In this document: in pieces, positions 48,401-61,696 of the stretch
How the letters are laid out: every line of letters begins with the position of its first letter
Numbering within the stretch: position 1 is the stretch's first letter
The notes under the pieces: model-generated
What the model was told of the DNA's origin: nothing
Database searches by the model: none
Seen by the model: the letters and a program-made list of their open reading frames with translations, nothing else
Source of the DNA: Quillaja saponaria
Lineage: Eukaryota > Streptophyta > Magnoliopsida > Fabales > Quillajaceae
DNA length: 64,000 nucleotides
Direction: 5' to 3'
Assembly (NCBI GenBank): GCA_029379385.1
Contig: CM055611.1
Location: forward strand, 23,650,092 to 23,714,091
Program-made: the position numbers and the translations under genes

Positions 48401-48645
48401 AATAAATATTCTACAACATATTTTTTCTGCAATTTGATGCTTGGGACTAAAAGAAAAAGGTGCCGGTGTCATTTGAAGAACTGTTATAAAATGACTAGCA
48501 AACAATTATATTAGAAGCGAAACTACCATTTTCAGATATTACAATTCTGAAGGCTCATACAGGTAATAACTTACAGCTTTAAGCACTTTGAAAATTTGCA
48601 CCGGCAACATTTGTGCTGCTTTGCAGCACGAATTTCTAGATTCAT
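45423..48645 (-). CDS. Tesmin/TSO1-like CXC domain (CPP family) protein, short form
   Basis: Nuclear DNA-binding protein; relatives bind TTTGAA-type elements and act with MuvB/DREAM-like complexes to repress cell-cycle genes. Exons: 48645-48575 (coding part of an exon starting at 48672), 47871-47694, 47143-46793, 46513-46413, 46271-46180, 45840-45688 and 45604-45423; 1128 bases, 375 residues, all in phase. CXC 1 is [20 protein letters not shown] and onward (about 9-46), followed by the conserved linker RNPYAF. CXC 2 is [20 protein letters not shown] and onward (about 95-135). The C-terminal half is weakly conserved. Frame is open from 48672, but no ATG is found in the upstream exon, apparently non-coding, with a donor near 49369. 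The protein therefore begins almost directly at CXC 1, unlike TSO1 and TCX5, which have long N-termini. Exon 2 to 3 joining is the least certain junction. Confidence 0.85.
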
Positions 48646-49368
48646 ATTACTCCGTAGAGAAGACGTAGAAACCTGTTGTCAAATAGGGCATCAGAATATA
48701 ATGACAGGTGAGAGCACGAATTAAGCATTGGTTGAATCAATCATTGTTCTTAAACACAAATTGAAAAAGGGGAAAAAAAAAAAAAAAAACAGACTGTTAA
48801 AGTTTTCTTCTGTTTTCTCATAAACCAAACAGAAACTAATCCTCAAACATTTTCATTTTAAATGAGACTAGAACAAAAAGACGACTAGAAATTACACACG
48901 CAGAGACTCCCAAAGTGTGAATAGTAAACTTTGTGCAACTTAGGGCGGGAAATTCAAGGTCAACGCAACTCCTTCCGTTCTGATTGAAATGAATCTAGCG
49001 GTTTTGGCGGGAAATTTATCAGTTCTTCTACTCCATCAAATCGTGATTAAAGAAACAGGCAAGCTATTCTACGAAGCAAGAGCATTGTGCAATAGTTTGG
49101 CAGACAAGAAAATGGAAGGAACGAAAGGAAAAAGGGAAGATTATAGTCACTAGAATCAGACAGATTGATTTGGCTGCGTATGTAAGTTCTCTGGTTTCAG
49201 AAATTAAAACAACTTAGGCAGGTTTGATTTTGCAGCCAGATTGATTCTTTTCCTTTCCTTCCATTTTCCTTTGTTTTCTTACCAACCAAACAACCACATG
49301 AACTCCTCGAATTCTAAACTTATGATAAACAAATAACAATAACACGCCAGGAAGTTAGAGAGGAAAAT

Positions 49369-49500
49369 TACTTCGATGCCGGAGTGGAAGTGTCACGCCG
49401 GAAAGCTTGCAGTTTGGCCGGACTACGGGGATCTCTGCCTGTCCAGTCAGAGAGAGAGAGAGAGAACTCGTTGGATTTTGGAGCGAAAGGATTCGTATTT
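49369..49500 (-). other. Inferred non-coding first exon of the CXC gene
   Basis: GCATCGAA|GTAATTTT gives a plausible donor at 49369/49368, which would join to the acceptor CAACAG|GTTTC at 48672. The exon contains a short GA/CT repeat (49449-49465) typical of plant leaders and has no ATG on the minus strand. The 5' end is not determinable. Confidence 0.45.
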
Positions 49501-50031
49501 CTTATAATACAATTTTTGAAATATAAAGCGAGCCGATGATGAAATTCGCTTTTGTGCTCCGTTCGGGGGAAAGTATTCGCTCATTTACTCTTTTTTTAAT
49601 AAAAATAAAAAATTTAAGTTTTTAACGAGTTTCTGTAAAATGTATTTTTTTTTTCTTCTGTATTTACAATAACAAAAAATAAATAAAAATTGACAAAATA
49701 ATTTAACAATAACAATCTCTTGCATCTTGTGACAGAGAAATGTGGCGAATAGCATAGAATCGGTGTCACAGTTACCTTTTCCTTTCCATCTCTCTACGTT
49801 TTCCGGCGATTATATCTGGAACAATGCGGTATCTCTTACCGGCACCGGTATGTGAATTTCTGTTTGATTCATCTTCGCGGCTTTAATTCCTTTTCATTCC
49901 GGATCGGTTGGGACCAACGGTTCCAGTTGGAAAATCGTAGGGGTAGCGAATTCTGGTGTCCGTGATTTTGATGCGTTTGAATTGGAGGTTGTGAGACTTG
50001 GATCGACTTTGATCTGGTTTATGATTTGCAA
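49500..50031. promoter_or_regulatory. Shared divergent promoter region of the CXC gene and golgin candidate 5
   Basis: The inferred CXC first exon ends near 49500 on the minus strand, and the C/T-rich leader-like sequence of GC5 begins near 49770 on the plus strand (cctttccatctctctacg). That leaves roughly 250 bases of AT-rich DNA, so the promoter is probably bidirectional. 49830-50031 is probably GC5 5' UTR. Confidence 0.5.
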
Positions 50032-53000
50032 ATGGCCTGGTTTAGTGGCAAAGTTTCATTGGGGAACTTCCCTGATCTTGCTGGAGCTGTGAATAAGCTC
50101 CAGGAGAGCGTGAAGAATATCGAGAAGAATTTTGATACTGCTCTTGGGTTCGAAGAGAACTCTGAATCCAGCAATGAAGGTAATTATATTTTTGACGTCA
50201 TGTCTCTAACTGTCTTCCATTGTTTTATTTTTTATGTTTCAATGAAAAAACTATACAAGAAACCATGCTTGTCACCCTGTATAAGCTCGGGGTTACTTTC
50301 TATTTTCAGCAACACTCATTTATAGGAATTGGGTCTTTTTGTTCTACATAGGTCGTCCTATACCTTTAAAAGTTGCAGTTAGAGCACCATGACTAAGTGG
50401 AGTTTAAGTACTCAAGCAAGAATGATACTTTGATTTTGGTGGAAAATAACATGTAAGAAGTTTGAGGTTTTGTGCAAGAAATGTGCCAAGATCGTGTGCA
50501 GAAGTTCAAAAGACTGAGTTCAATCCTAGACCAAGTCCAAAAGACTATACCTGGAAACGAGCAAGGAATGCATTTACTACCAAAACAACATATCCCAGTA
50601 ATTTCAATGTATTTGTCCTACAGAATCATCTTGCTTTAGGGGGCTAGTATACTGATCATTACCTTGTCGAGTGTCACAGAACAAAAGTCAATTCCATACT
50701 TAAGTTAGAACCTGAACTAGTAATTTGACCTTTTGTCCGTGCTAAATAGCTAGCAACATAATAGGAGTAAAAGAAGGGGAAAAAAAAGAAAGATAAAGCA
50801 GGGATTCCTTAGGTGGTCCTGATCAACATGTGCTTTTGCATCCTTGAGTTCATTTAGCACTTTCAGATGCCATTTTCTACACACTTAGAGCTGCTGATGT
50901 TGGTTTGTCCATGGAGTTATTTGTTGCCGGCTGGGACTTTGGCTATGAGTAGGATTTGTGTAGGATAGCTCAATTGGACAGAGTTTCAAGCTCATCTGCT
51001 ATATATGAAAAAAAGAGAGGAACATTTGATTCAACTCAATAAGGTATTCATATGGATGAAAGCTGTTCTAGTTGTAAATTAGCCCTGAAAGTTGAACAAA
51101 TCACAATCCCATCAAGTACAATCTCATTGCAAAATAGATGCCCTTTCTCTGGTTTTTTCCTCAGGAACATATTGAAGTTATGTGATTTATTGTTTGTCAA
51201 TATTTCCTCATTTATGATTGTCTGGATTAATAAAAAGCTATATAGATTTGAAACCATGTGTGTTCCTTTTGAATGAAATCTATAGAGGAGCTTTTGAGTG
51301 ATTACTGCTTGATAACCTCTGTTTACCTTCCAGCTTCAGGAATGTGGCCTACAGCTACAGACAGGAAGGCACTTTTTGATCCTGTCATATCCTTCATGGG
51401 GCAAAAAAGCGAGGAAAGTACTGCTGAAACATCTGCTATACTTGAGTCCTCTCAGCAGCAACCTGAAGCTGAAAATTCATTAGAGAAACCAGAGTCTCTA
51501 GACAAATCTGCAGGTGAGGGAAGGGAAGGTGTTGAAACTGATAAGTCTGTTGATGCTGCTGCCAAAGAAAGTAGTGCTTTGGAAACTACTTATGAGGAAC
51601 AAAATAAAGTGGTCATGGGAGAGAAGGATGATGAGGATCCAGAGTCAGCAGATGGGACAACTACAATGATCTCAGATCTTGGAAAAGCAGATTCTGAATC
51701 ACATTTGGAACCAGTTGAACCACCTGAGTCTACCATCCAGAATGTTAATATAGCAGTGTCTGTTGACAATGTTCAAGAGAATGAGATTTCCGCTGTAAGA
51801 AGCACTGATAGTCCAGAGTTAGTACAACCCAAGCTGGTAACTGTTGGGGAGGAGCAACTTGAGGGTAGTACTATTGAGCAAGATGAGACACATACTGTTG
51901 GTAATATGTATGAGAACCATAGTGCTCATGAACAGAAGACACAAGAGGAGAATGAAGAAGAAAAAACACAATCGAGAGAGGGTGTAGAGACAGTTTCTCC
52001 AGTTCAATCTCAGGCATCAAGTGATAGCAAGAATGATGATGGTACTGAGCCTTCTGGTGTAAGTAATGTTGATAATGTGGAGACTGGTAGTTCTGTTCAC
52101 TCATATAATGAAGACATGTCCAGTGGTATTCCTTCAACCGAGGCTCCAGAGGTGGTTTCCAAGTTGGTTTCTCTTGAAAATGATGCGTTTGTTAAAGCAA
52201 TTGAAAGGGATCAAGTAACCAATGATGTTGAAGCTGACATCAAAGAGCAGCGGTTGAGTTCTGCCACCAATAGATTTGACACCTCTTCAGATGCTGTGCT
52301 TGAATTGGAGAAGGTGAAGATCGAAATGAAAATGATGGAAACCGCATTGCAAGGTGCTGCAAGACAAGCTCAGGTACTTGATACTTCATGTGGCTTGAGT
52401 TCTCTTGGTAGATAAGACTTGTATGTGAACTTTAAAAATTGATGCATGTCCTTACATGTGCCAATATGCCACGGAATTTAGTGCTTCATTCTTAATTTTT
52501 TCCTAATCACGAGTATCATGATAACTGAGTCTCAAGTTAGGAGTCTTCAGAAGACAGAAGTTTCCCTTAGATTTTGTTGTTGGCTTCTCTCCGGTTAAGA
52601 ATAAGACATGGTACTGTTTGCAATCTGAACAATATATTCTAGTCTAGCTACACCTATTTCATTAGTGAAGCTGCCTTTGCATGATGTATAGCATATAAAT
52701 TGTTTAGTGGCGTTAAGATAATAAAATTTCTGATCCAGCTGTTACTTCTAAAACTCCATCCTTGTTCTTAAAGGGGGAGGAAATACTGTTAGACCCGGTG
52801 GTATTTGGCATTTGGTTGTTTTCTTGTTGTTTCTATCTTCTTTTTGTGTATCCTTTCGTCTCACTCACTATGATGCATTATTTCAAAAAAATAAAATTCA
52901 CTGATTTCCAAAGTTTCAAAAATTTCCACATTTCTTATTCTTTTTATTTTCAGGCGAAAGCTGATGAGATTGCAAAATTGATGAATGAAAATGAACACAT

Positions 53001-54404
53001 GAAAGCTGTCATTGAGGAATTAAAGGTATGTTACATTATGATTTTTTATTCCCAATATATGCTAAGGATTGGCATATCTGATATTGATACATTTTTACAT
53101 GTAAATAGTAAATGCTATCAAATGCTGACATGCTCTGTCAGCACTATTTTCTTCTTCTGCATGTCTCATTGTTTCAGCTGTAATATCAACTGTCCCGGAA
53201 TTTACACAACAGTTTTGGGCTACTTAGCTTTTGAAAAATTAGCACCTTAGTTACTTTCACATCACTTTGCTAAGGACATTAATTTTAGTACTGTGTCACA
53301 GCTGCCAAATAAAGTATCTATGACTTGGCGCATTTCGACGGTCATTAATAAATCTCTTCTCTCCTCTAGCTTTCATGCTGTCACGGACACATGTAGCTTG
53401 GAATTTGGATGCACCTGTAAATGAAAGGTTCTGTACCTTTATCTACGAATTAGCTTGCATGACATATCCTCTTTGAAGTCGAGGAAGCCTAGCTCTATCT
53501 TTTCCATACCCCATTTTTGTTTTCTCCTTCTTGAGGTTTTGGAAATTCAGTAATTTTTATGGTGTACTCCAAGTAACTTTTCTCAGTCATTAAGAGTAGG
53601 TATAGAAGAGGAATTGCTTTAAACTTTGATTTACCTTAGCAATTGAAACCCATGAGGTGCCTTATTGATCAAGGAGTCAGATGTAGCTGTGGTTAATTGT
53701 TTTATGGACCATGGTTACTTTATTGCTTCGAACTCATGGACTGTTCTTACCTTGTGCTGTGATTGTTCTTATTGATGTTTGTCTCCATTTACCTGTTCTT
53801 CCTATGGTTTCTTTTACCATTTATTAGCAGCTTGATTTTTGAAGTCTGACTATCGACCGTGCTATGGTTATTAAAATCTTTGGGAATACTTGCACTACCT
53901 TGCTCCTATTCCCTTAAAATGCTCATGTCTTAACTGCTGAGAAATGTTGAGCAGAGAAAATCAAATGAGGCAGAAATTGAGTCTTTGCGAGAGGAATACC
54001 ATCAGAGGGTGGCAACTATAGAAAGGAAGGTACGAGTTCTTGCCAAATGTTCCCTGTCTTCGTTCTGATGTCACGATGGTGATAATGTTGAACTCAAAGA
54101 CACAGGGTGAAAGTAAAAAGCTGTATATATATTTTATAGTTATGTTTGATACTTATTATTTGAATTTGGTGCCCACTTCTTGTGCACAACTGAAGAGAAA
54201 GAGTGGTTGTTACTTGTTGGTAGTGTGATTTCACTTGTATACTTTCGTAATAGCATTTTTTTTTCCTTGTAGTGCTTTAATGTTTTCAAATATCTGCAGT
54301 GTTGTTAGGGTCAAGCCAGTCTTTCTTTGTCTATTATCATAATATTAGAAAGAATTATTCACCAAGTACCTCTCTAGATGTGGCAGAGTTTTCATGTAGA
54401 TGTG

Positions 54405-54455
<51 letters not shown>

Positions 54456-57400
54456 TGCATGATTATATGTGTGAATATAATAGATTTTTCATTTGGGGTG
54501 TGATTTTGGTCCACTTTATAAAACGGTCAATGATCAATTTCCTGTAACCTTTTCCCTATCAAGTAAATAAGATGTACAGTAAAACACAAAGGCAATAGAT
54601 TTGATTTGAAGAAATTATGGGCATTGTAGAGTGATGTGTCATTTTTTGTTGGTTACTTGGTTTCTTACGGAATCTGATGTTTCAGAGTTGACTATTTTAG
54701 AAAACAGAGGGGATTATGTATAATTTTGTTGTGAACTTTGACACGGTATGCATGTAAAATTTATAGGTATATGCTCTTACCAAGGAGAGGGATACACTTC
54801 GAAGAGAGCAGAATAGGAAAAGTGATGCAGCTGCTCTCTTGAAGGAAAAGGACGAAATAATTACTCAGGTTATGGCTGAAGGTAAAGCTCTTAGAACTAC
54901 ATTCCTATGTACCTTGCATTTATTATAAAATAACTGTGATGGAGTACCAATTTATTGGGTCTTCTTTTTATCATCTTGGAAGTTTAAGTGGGAGAGAGGA
55001 TTCTGATCTTCTTTTGCTTAAGAATTTGATTCTTGCAATTTCTATTTGCCTGTGGAAGAAGTTGAATGTGGGATAGTCCGGGTTCCTTTTTCTTGTAAAT
55101 CTTCAGCCCCTTTTTTTCGTGCAAATCCGCTAAGATTCCCTGTAATTTTAAGGCTTTTATTTGGACAATGTTTCTTATAGCCTTATAGGATCAATACCAA
55201 CTGCCTGTTTCCTGTGAGGAGGTTAAATAGGATTATCTCCAGATATTTGTTGTATGTATTTTGTAGCACTGAGACTAATGGCCATCTTTCTTTACTTTGC
55301 TTGGTGGCTTAGACTGTGTAGCACGGGCATTTTTGACATTTTGGTGAGGACTGGTTTGTCGTATGAATTTGGAGGATATATTATTGATTGTGTTCTTACA
55401 TAGTTGCTCCTTTCAATAAAGTAGTATTTTTGGCTTCTCTTTAATGTTCTGCTTCAGGCTTTTTGGAGGGTTATCTTCATTGGGTATACATAGAAATTGG
55501 GGAGCTCTCTGTATAGTTAGTGTTCAATCTGGTTCTTAATAATCCTCCTCAATGTGCTCTTTTTTCCTTTTCTCTCTTTATTAATATCTTGTTCTGAGGA
55601 AAATTCATTTCCTTGCATGAAAAGAATATTATACTTCTTATAAAATTGCTTTTGTAGCGTATGGTTCCTCCATTAAAACATACTGAGTTAGTAAATAATC
55701 CTATTCATCATGTTATTCATATTTAAAGAACTGTCCTGAATCTCAGGGGAAGAGCTCTCCAAAAAGCAGGCGGCTCAGGAATCTACAATTAGAAAACTAA
55801 GGGCTCAGGTAGTTAACCGTTTTTCTTATTGCATTATTTTTCATTCTTTATTTTTGTCTGTCACCTATATATTTATTTATTTTCATTCTTGATTTCTTTT
55901 TATGAAAGCTAGATTAGAGAGCTAGAGGAAGAGAAGAAGGGTTTGGTGACTAAGCTTCAGGTAATTGAATTCTCAAATCATTCTTCAAAAACTGTATTAG
56001 CTGGTCAAAGCTATTCCTAACTAAGTCTTTCTTTCACTCATCAAACTCCTATAAAATATAAATGTGGAGCCCTTGGTTTCCTTGAAAGATTCTATGCCAT
56101 ACAATAAATGTAAATAGAGATATACGATATTTATTTTTATTATATTTATCTTGCTACATTCTATTTATCTCTTTGGGCCTTAAGTTTGGTTAAATTTTTA
56201 GTTTGTATATCAATGTTGTTTTATTTGTCACTAAAATGTAAGTTAACTCAGAAGTCAGAACTCCGAAATGCTTGCAAAAAATTAATTGAAAACTTGATGG
56301 GGAGATCATCTGTTTGCTCCACCTTGTATATTATTTGTTTTACTTCATAATCTTTAATAAAAATGCCAGATATCTATGACCAATGTGCTTCTGTTGAAGT
56401 ATTTTCTTTGTCATGATGGCATGTAATCTAGGTAGAGGAGAATAAAGTTGATAGCATCAAGAGGGATAAGATGGCTACAGAGAAGTTACTGCAAGAAACA
56501 ATAGAGAAAAACCAAACAGAACTTACTGCACAAAAAGAATATTACACTAATGCTTTGGCTGCTGCTAAGGAGGCTGAAGCATTAGCAGAGGCACGAGCCA
56601 ACAATGAAGCAAGAAACGAGCTTGAGAGTCGTCTAAGAGAGGCTGAGGAACGTGAATCTATGCTGGTTCAGGCACTTGAAGAATTGAGACAGACTTTAAG
56701 TAGAAAGGAGCAACAGGTTTTTCTTTATCTTTGACATTCTTTACTTTATTTTCCAAAGGTCATTATTTGATTATTCTAGTTATCCACTCTCAGGCAGTTT
56801 TTAAAGAAGACATGTTTCAGAGGGACGTCGAGGATCTTCAAAAACGTTATCAGGTGATTTTTCGTAACTCGTGAATCTAATTTTTCTTTGAACTTTTCCT
56901 TTTTGCTATTCCATCTGTTATCATTTTCTTTCCTTTCTTTGCAGTTTGTATGACTTGGTTATTGTTTTGTCCAGGCAAGTGAGCGGCGGTGCGAGGAGTT
57001 GATTACACAGGTTCCAGAATCTACAAGGCCGCTCTTAAGGCAAATTGAAGCTATGCAGGTCAAATAATGTGCATTCTGATGCAGTTTTTGAGCTTTGATA
57101 TGAGTGTACTGCTGTTGGGGACATTTCAATTATATGGGGTCTATATTTGACAGCACTTTCATCCTAATGACAGGAAACAACTGCCAGAAGGGCTGAAGCT
57201 TGGACCGCAGTTGAGAGAACACTGAACTCTAGACTTCAGGTGTCGAAAACATTTTGCTGGTACACATTTGAATATTAAAGTACTTGGATGGTATCTACAT
57301 GGATCATTTCTTATTGAATCGACAGGAAGCAGAGAGCAAAGCTGCAGCTGCTGAGGAAAGGGAGCGATCCATGAATGAACGCTTATCCCAAACCTTATCT

Positions 57401-60097
57401 CGAATAAATGTCCTTGAAGCTCAGGTTCTGCATTTATGAGTAAAATTGTGTTGATAACGGATGTGTTGCATTTGTATTAGCTAATACTAGTGACATGTTG
57501 CAGATTTCGATGCTTAGAGCAGAGCAGACGCAATTAAGCAGGTCACTTGAAAAGGAAAGACAGAGAGCAGCTGAAATTAGGCAGGAGTACCTTGCAGCAA
57601 AGGAGGATGCTGACACCCTAGAAGGCCGTGCAAATCAGCTTGAAGAAGAGACTAGAGAAGTCCGTCAGAAACACAAGCAAGAGTTACAAGAGGCACTGAG
57701 GCAGAGAGAATTTCTACAGCAGGTAGTCCTTTGGCTGCTTCACTTGCTAAGTTATTATTACCATGCAACACCTTGTGGCAAATGATTGCAGTTTAGTGCC
57801 TCTATCCTGTATTCATTTGACTTAATATTTGTTAGTAGTTTTCATTTCTTACAATGTTATAGCTTGTGTAACTGAATAAGGCCAATGAAGAGAGGATTTC
57901 TGAATGATTTTGGATGTACACCTACAGAAACTATGTTAGCTCATGTTTGATGATATTCTATCTCGCTCATAAGTAATAGGATCTTCATATTAATGGTACA
58001 AACTATTTCTTGTTATCAGGCGTTACCGCATTAGTATGTAAAACTTTCAAAAGAAACCCCCCTCCTTTTATGTATGCATTGTACGGGTGGAGTATATATA
58101 ACATGCTGGGAATCATAGTCCTTGGAACCATATGATTTTTAATAGTGTTTGATGTTTCTAAAGTTGACATAGGAATGCAATTAATTGACAATTTCATTAA
58201 TCTATTTGGCGAATATACAAGTATTATTGAAAAAAAGGTCTCTCACATGTTTGTATATGCTTGACGCTCTGAATTCTAGCTATCTTCCTAATTTACACTG
58301 CTTATACTAGATATTCTTATATTTTGCTTGGGGAATTTATACATATGATGATCCTCCTCAATTAGCTGGATTTTTTTCTTTTTGAAGTTTTGAAGTTTTG
58401 AAGTTTTGAAACCTACCCGTGGCATACAGCAGTTTGTGTTGCTGTTTTAAATACTACACAAATGGGGGACTACAATGATAATTATGATACTCCATTATTA
58501 TACTTTGAACATCCACCAGTCAATTGGAGGCTTACTAGTTATTATTTATCAATATTCCTGAATTAAGCGCTTGATTCTTTGCAGGAGATAGAAAGGGAAA
58601 AAGCTGCTCGGTTGGAATTGGAAAGGACAGCTCGTATCCCTTCTGCTCTATCTGATCAATCTTCACTAACAAGGCAAAATTCTACCTCTGAGAATGGTAT
58701 GATGCTCCATTTTCCCTCTCTCTACTTTGCTCACTTGTCTGTGTATGAATTATCATTTATGAAAATATGCAGGAAACTTGACCCGAAAAATTTCAAGTGC
58801 TAGCTCCCTAGGGAGCATGGAAGAAAGCTACTTTCTGCAAGCATCTTTGGACTCGTCTGATAGTTTCTCTGGGAGAAGAAATGTTGGGGAGCCAAGCATG
58901 AGTCCTTACTATATGAAGAGCATGACTCCTAGTGCTTTTGAAGCTTCCCTTCGTCAGAAGGAGGGTGAACTTGCTTCATATGTGTCACGTTTGGTATGAT
59001 TTGCCTTACACAGCCCTTGTGGCCAAGTAATCCATATGTCTCAAAACTGAGAACTATGGTTTTGCTTTTTATCCCACATGCTCATAAAGAGCTATACTGT
59101 GCTGTAAAATATGTATTACTATTGCATGTCATCTAAGAGATAAATGTTTGGCTTCTGCTTATAATTTTCAGGCATCATTGGAATCTATACGCAATTCCCT
59201 TTCTGAGGAGTTGGTCAAAATGACAGCCCAGGCAAGTTTTAACATCTTGTTTCTGATGTGCTTGAACATTGTGGAACTTGAGATTCGCTTATATTTAGTT
59301 ATTTACTCTTATATTTGCTGCAGTGTGAAAAGTTACGGGCAGAGGCTGCCACATTGCCTGGCTTACGAGCAGAGCTAGAAGCACTAAGGAGGAGGCACTC
59401 TGCTGCTCTGGAGCTAATGGGTGAACGTGATGAAGAGGTAGGATCCATTTTTGGAAATTTTAGCTTCTACCATAATGAAACAAAAACCATGGTTTTGTGC
59501 TGAGTTGGTTTAATTGTTGAGGGGGGTGCTTTACCTGTCTATTTCCTAATATCCCCCTTACAAACTTCAAGAACCCACTTCCTTTATATGGGCATTAAGA
59601 TTTCATATGCTGAGATATGCTCCAGCTGGCAAAAAATAAAACTACAGTAAAACTTGATATTTGGGAAAAGCAGAACTGAGAGAAGAAAAAAAAGATGAGT
59701 ATTTTTTATTGCCATTAATATCACTGGTAATGCCTCACTGCCCTAAAGAAAAAGAGTAATGCTTCACAAAGAAAAAGAAAAAAAAAGATGAGGATCCAGA
59801 AAGAGACAATAAAATGATGTATACTCCCGCTTGTGTCTACTCCTTATGAAAGAAATAATTTTTCTCCCAATACCTGATCTGGAAGTGGTTGAATTGTCTT
59901 TAGCTGGAGGAACTTCGTGCGGATATTGTGGACTTAAAGGAAATGTACAGAGAGCAAGTCAACTTGCTTGTCAATAAGGTATCTGCTTCATCCACAATCT
60001 GGTTTTTAAGCATGCTTCGTTTTCCCGTCTCTCCTTGGTTTTTTTAAATGCTTACATCTGTTTACAGATCCAGATAATGAGTTCATCAATTGGCTGA
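50032..60097 (+). CDS. GC5: Golgin candidate 5 (TMF-like coiled-coil Golgi protein)
   Basis: Long coiled-coil tether at Golgi cisternal rims, homologue of animal TMF, which binds Rab6-type GTPases. Nineteen coding exons: 50032-50179, 51334-52373, 52954-53025, 53955-54029, 54767-54881, 55747-55808, 55913-55960, 56432-56716, 56794-56853, 56975-57058, 57174-57239, 57326-57424, 57504-57722, 58585-58696, 58773-58993, 59172-59231, 59324-59437, 59904-59978 and 60068-60097. They total 2985 bases, 994 residues, with every phase matching. The start MAWFSGKVSLGNFPDLAGAV is diagnostic of GC5. The N-terminal third (large exon 2) is acidic and probably disordered. From about residue 370 nearly everything is heptad-rich coiled coil. 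The C-terminal TMF domain includes ELRADIVDLKEMYREQVNLL and ends SSSIG. Intron 16 has a GC donor. Confidence 0.96.
54404..54454. repeat. TA/GA compound microsatellite in GC5 intron 4
   Basis: Two TA runs separated by a single C, followed by ten GA units. It lies well away from the splice sites and is likely to vary in length between individuals. Confidence 0.9.
58378..58410. repeat. Short tandem repeat of ttttgaag, about four units
   Basis: Four successive near-perfect octamers in GC5 intron 13. It is a minor minisatellite with no evident function. Confidence 0.85.
59232..59323 (+). other. GC-AG intron of GC5 (intron 16)
   Basis: Exon 16 ends ...ACAGCCCAG and the intron begins GCAAGT rather than GT. 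The next exon starts after CTGCAG with TGTGAAAAG. Removing exactly this segment keeps MTAQ-CEKLRAEAATLPGL in frame, and CAG|GCAAGT is the classical GC donor context. Confidence 0.85.
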
Positions 60098-60919
60098 GCC
60101 AGATTACTGAGTTGAAGATTGTGTCCTTCATCTCTTTCTGATGCCAATGGTAATGCAATTGGTTCCTCAATTGTCTTCCCCTATACTGCAGTTTTGTATC
60201 TTGTTCAAGTGCCTCTTGCTCTGTTGAAATATTTATTTGTGATTAAGAAAGGTTGTATAGCCAAATCTTATTAGACATGCAGACTTGCAAAAGAATATTT
60301 ATTGATTTAATTGCCAATAAGAGGTAGACATTTTCAGATTAATCTATAAAGCTCAGTCATTTCACCCTTCTTACAAGCTCCAATTAAGTAAAAATTAATT
60401 TTATGTAATTCTTTTTAGCGAGATTTTTATTTAATTTTATATATATTTTTAATTGATGTTTAAGATAAGTTTTTATATATAAAAAGTTTATAATATTTAT
60501 TATGATAATTAATTATGATTAATAATATTTAATATATAAAGTATTATGTTTGAAAAATTTTCGGGCACTTATTGGAAAATTTTTAATTATAACAAAAATT
60601 AATATCTAATCATTTTCTACTAGAAGAAAGTAGGACACTTCCAAAAAGATTCTCTCCAACCTCCAGCTTTATAGCTTAAAAGGTTCTGATTATTTTTTTC
60701 AGAAAAGAACTAAATTCACCAAAACAAAAGGATAAAGAAAGCAACATTAGCTAGGTTTATTAGCAATAAATAAATAAATCACGTGCCTCAAAATACAATA
60801 GCTTTTACTTATGCAACGTGTCCTAAATCTATTGACCAGTCATTTTTAAAACAAAAATTTAATCATATAATTACGCCACATCTGTCGCCTTTAGATTGAA
60901 AGCAACGTCATGTATCTAT
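60098..60919. other. 3' flank of GC5 and AT-rich spacer
   Basis: The first 200 bases are likely GC5 3' UTR. The rest (60360-60780) is very AT-rich and carries no gene. Confidence 0.5.
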
Positions 60920-60974
60920 ACACGTGGCAACCTACAGTAGCTGTGCACAACTGGAAATTGCAGAAGTATAAAAT
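60920..60974 (+). promoter_or_regulatory. Putative promoter of the sugar-transporter gene: ABRE/G-box and TATA
   Basis: ACACGTGGC at 60920-60928 matches an ABA-response/G-box element, and TATAAAAT at 60967-60974 is a reasonable TATA box. A second CACGTG lies at about 60780. A 5' UTR intron (about 61373-61641, AAG|GTATTC to TTGTAG) would connect the leader to the coding exon. Confidence 0.45.
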
Positions 60975-61696
60975 AAGTGAAGAGCAGCAGATTACTACTC
61001 TCTGTCATCTTTTTCCATGACCAAAAAAGCACAGGTGTTGGTCTGTGAGTGAGTGAGAGAGTTGTAAATGGTTAATGGGTGGTTGCCTTTGCTTCTTCTT
61101 TAAATAAGTGTTTTAACTTTTAATGAATCAAATGCAATGCGTATTTTAGCAAACCACGGACCAGTCCTTTAGAAACGGTTTTCGAAATCTTCGCTTAGAT
61201 TTCATTTTCTCATAGTCCAAGTATTCAAGTTGTAGCTCACAGTGACATCTACAGCTACACGTCTCGGCGCATTTTAGTCTTTCACATTCTCTTCCTTCTT
61301 CTTCGATTTCAATCAGATCATTTTCTTTCAGACTCTGCATTTGAAACGCCATCCAAGTCTCTGCTCAAAAAGGTATTCAATTTTCATTTCTACGTGTATA
61401 TGAATCTCATTTGATCAGAAGCACATTTGTAATTTTTGATTTTGCCGATTGCTTAAAATGGTGAGATTTTAATATTTGATTGTTAGGAAACGATAACGTA
61501 AGGTAGCTACTCTGTTTTCTCGATTTCTGGGATTTTTCAGATCTAAATTTTTTTCTCTCTGTTTCTGGATTTGATTGCTTAATTCAGCTGTTTGATGCTA
61601 TGATATATTTCTTTGAATGCTTTTTTGATTTTATGTTGTAGTTTGCTGAAAAATCCTCGCTTGCAAGTTTTGGAGAGGCTTTTCTATATGTTTTCC

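Noticed and set aside
50371..51010. tRNA/SINE-like words (gttcaatcctag near 50519, tagctcaattgg near 50973) in GC5 intron 1
   Set aside because: The box B-like word lies before the box A-like word, so they cannot form one polymerase III unit, and no stem was found.
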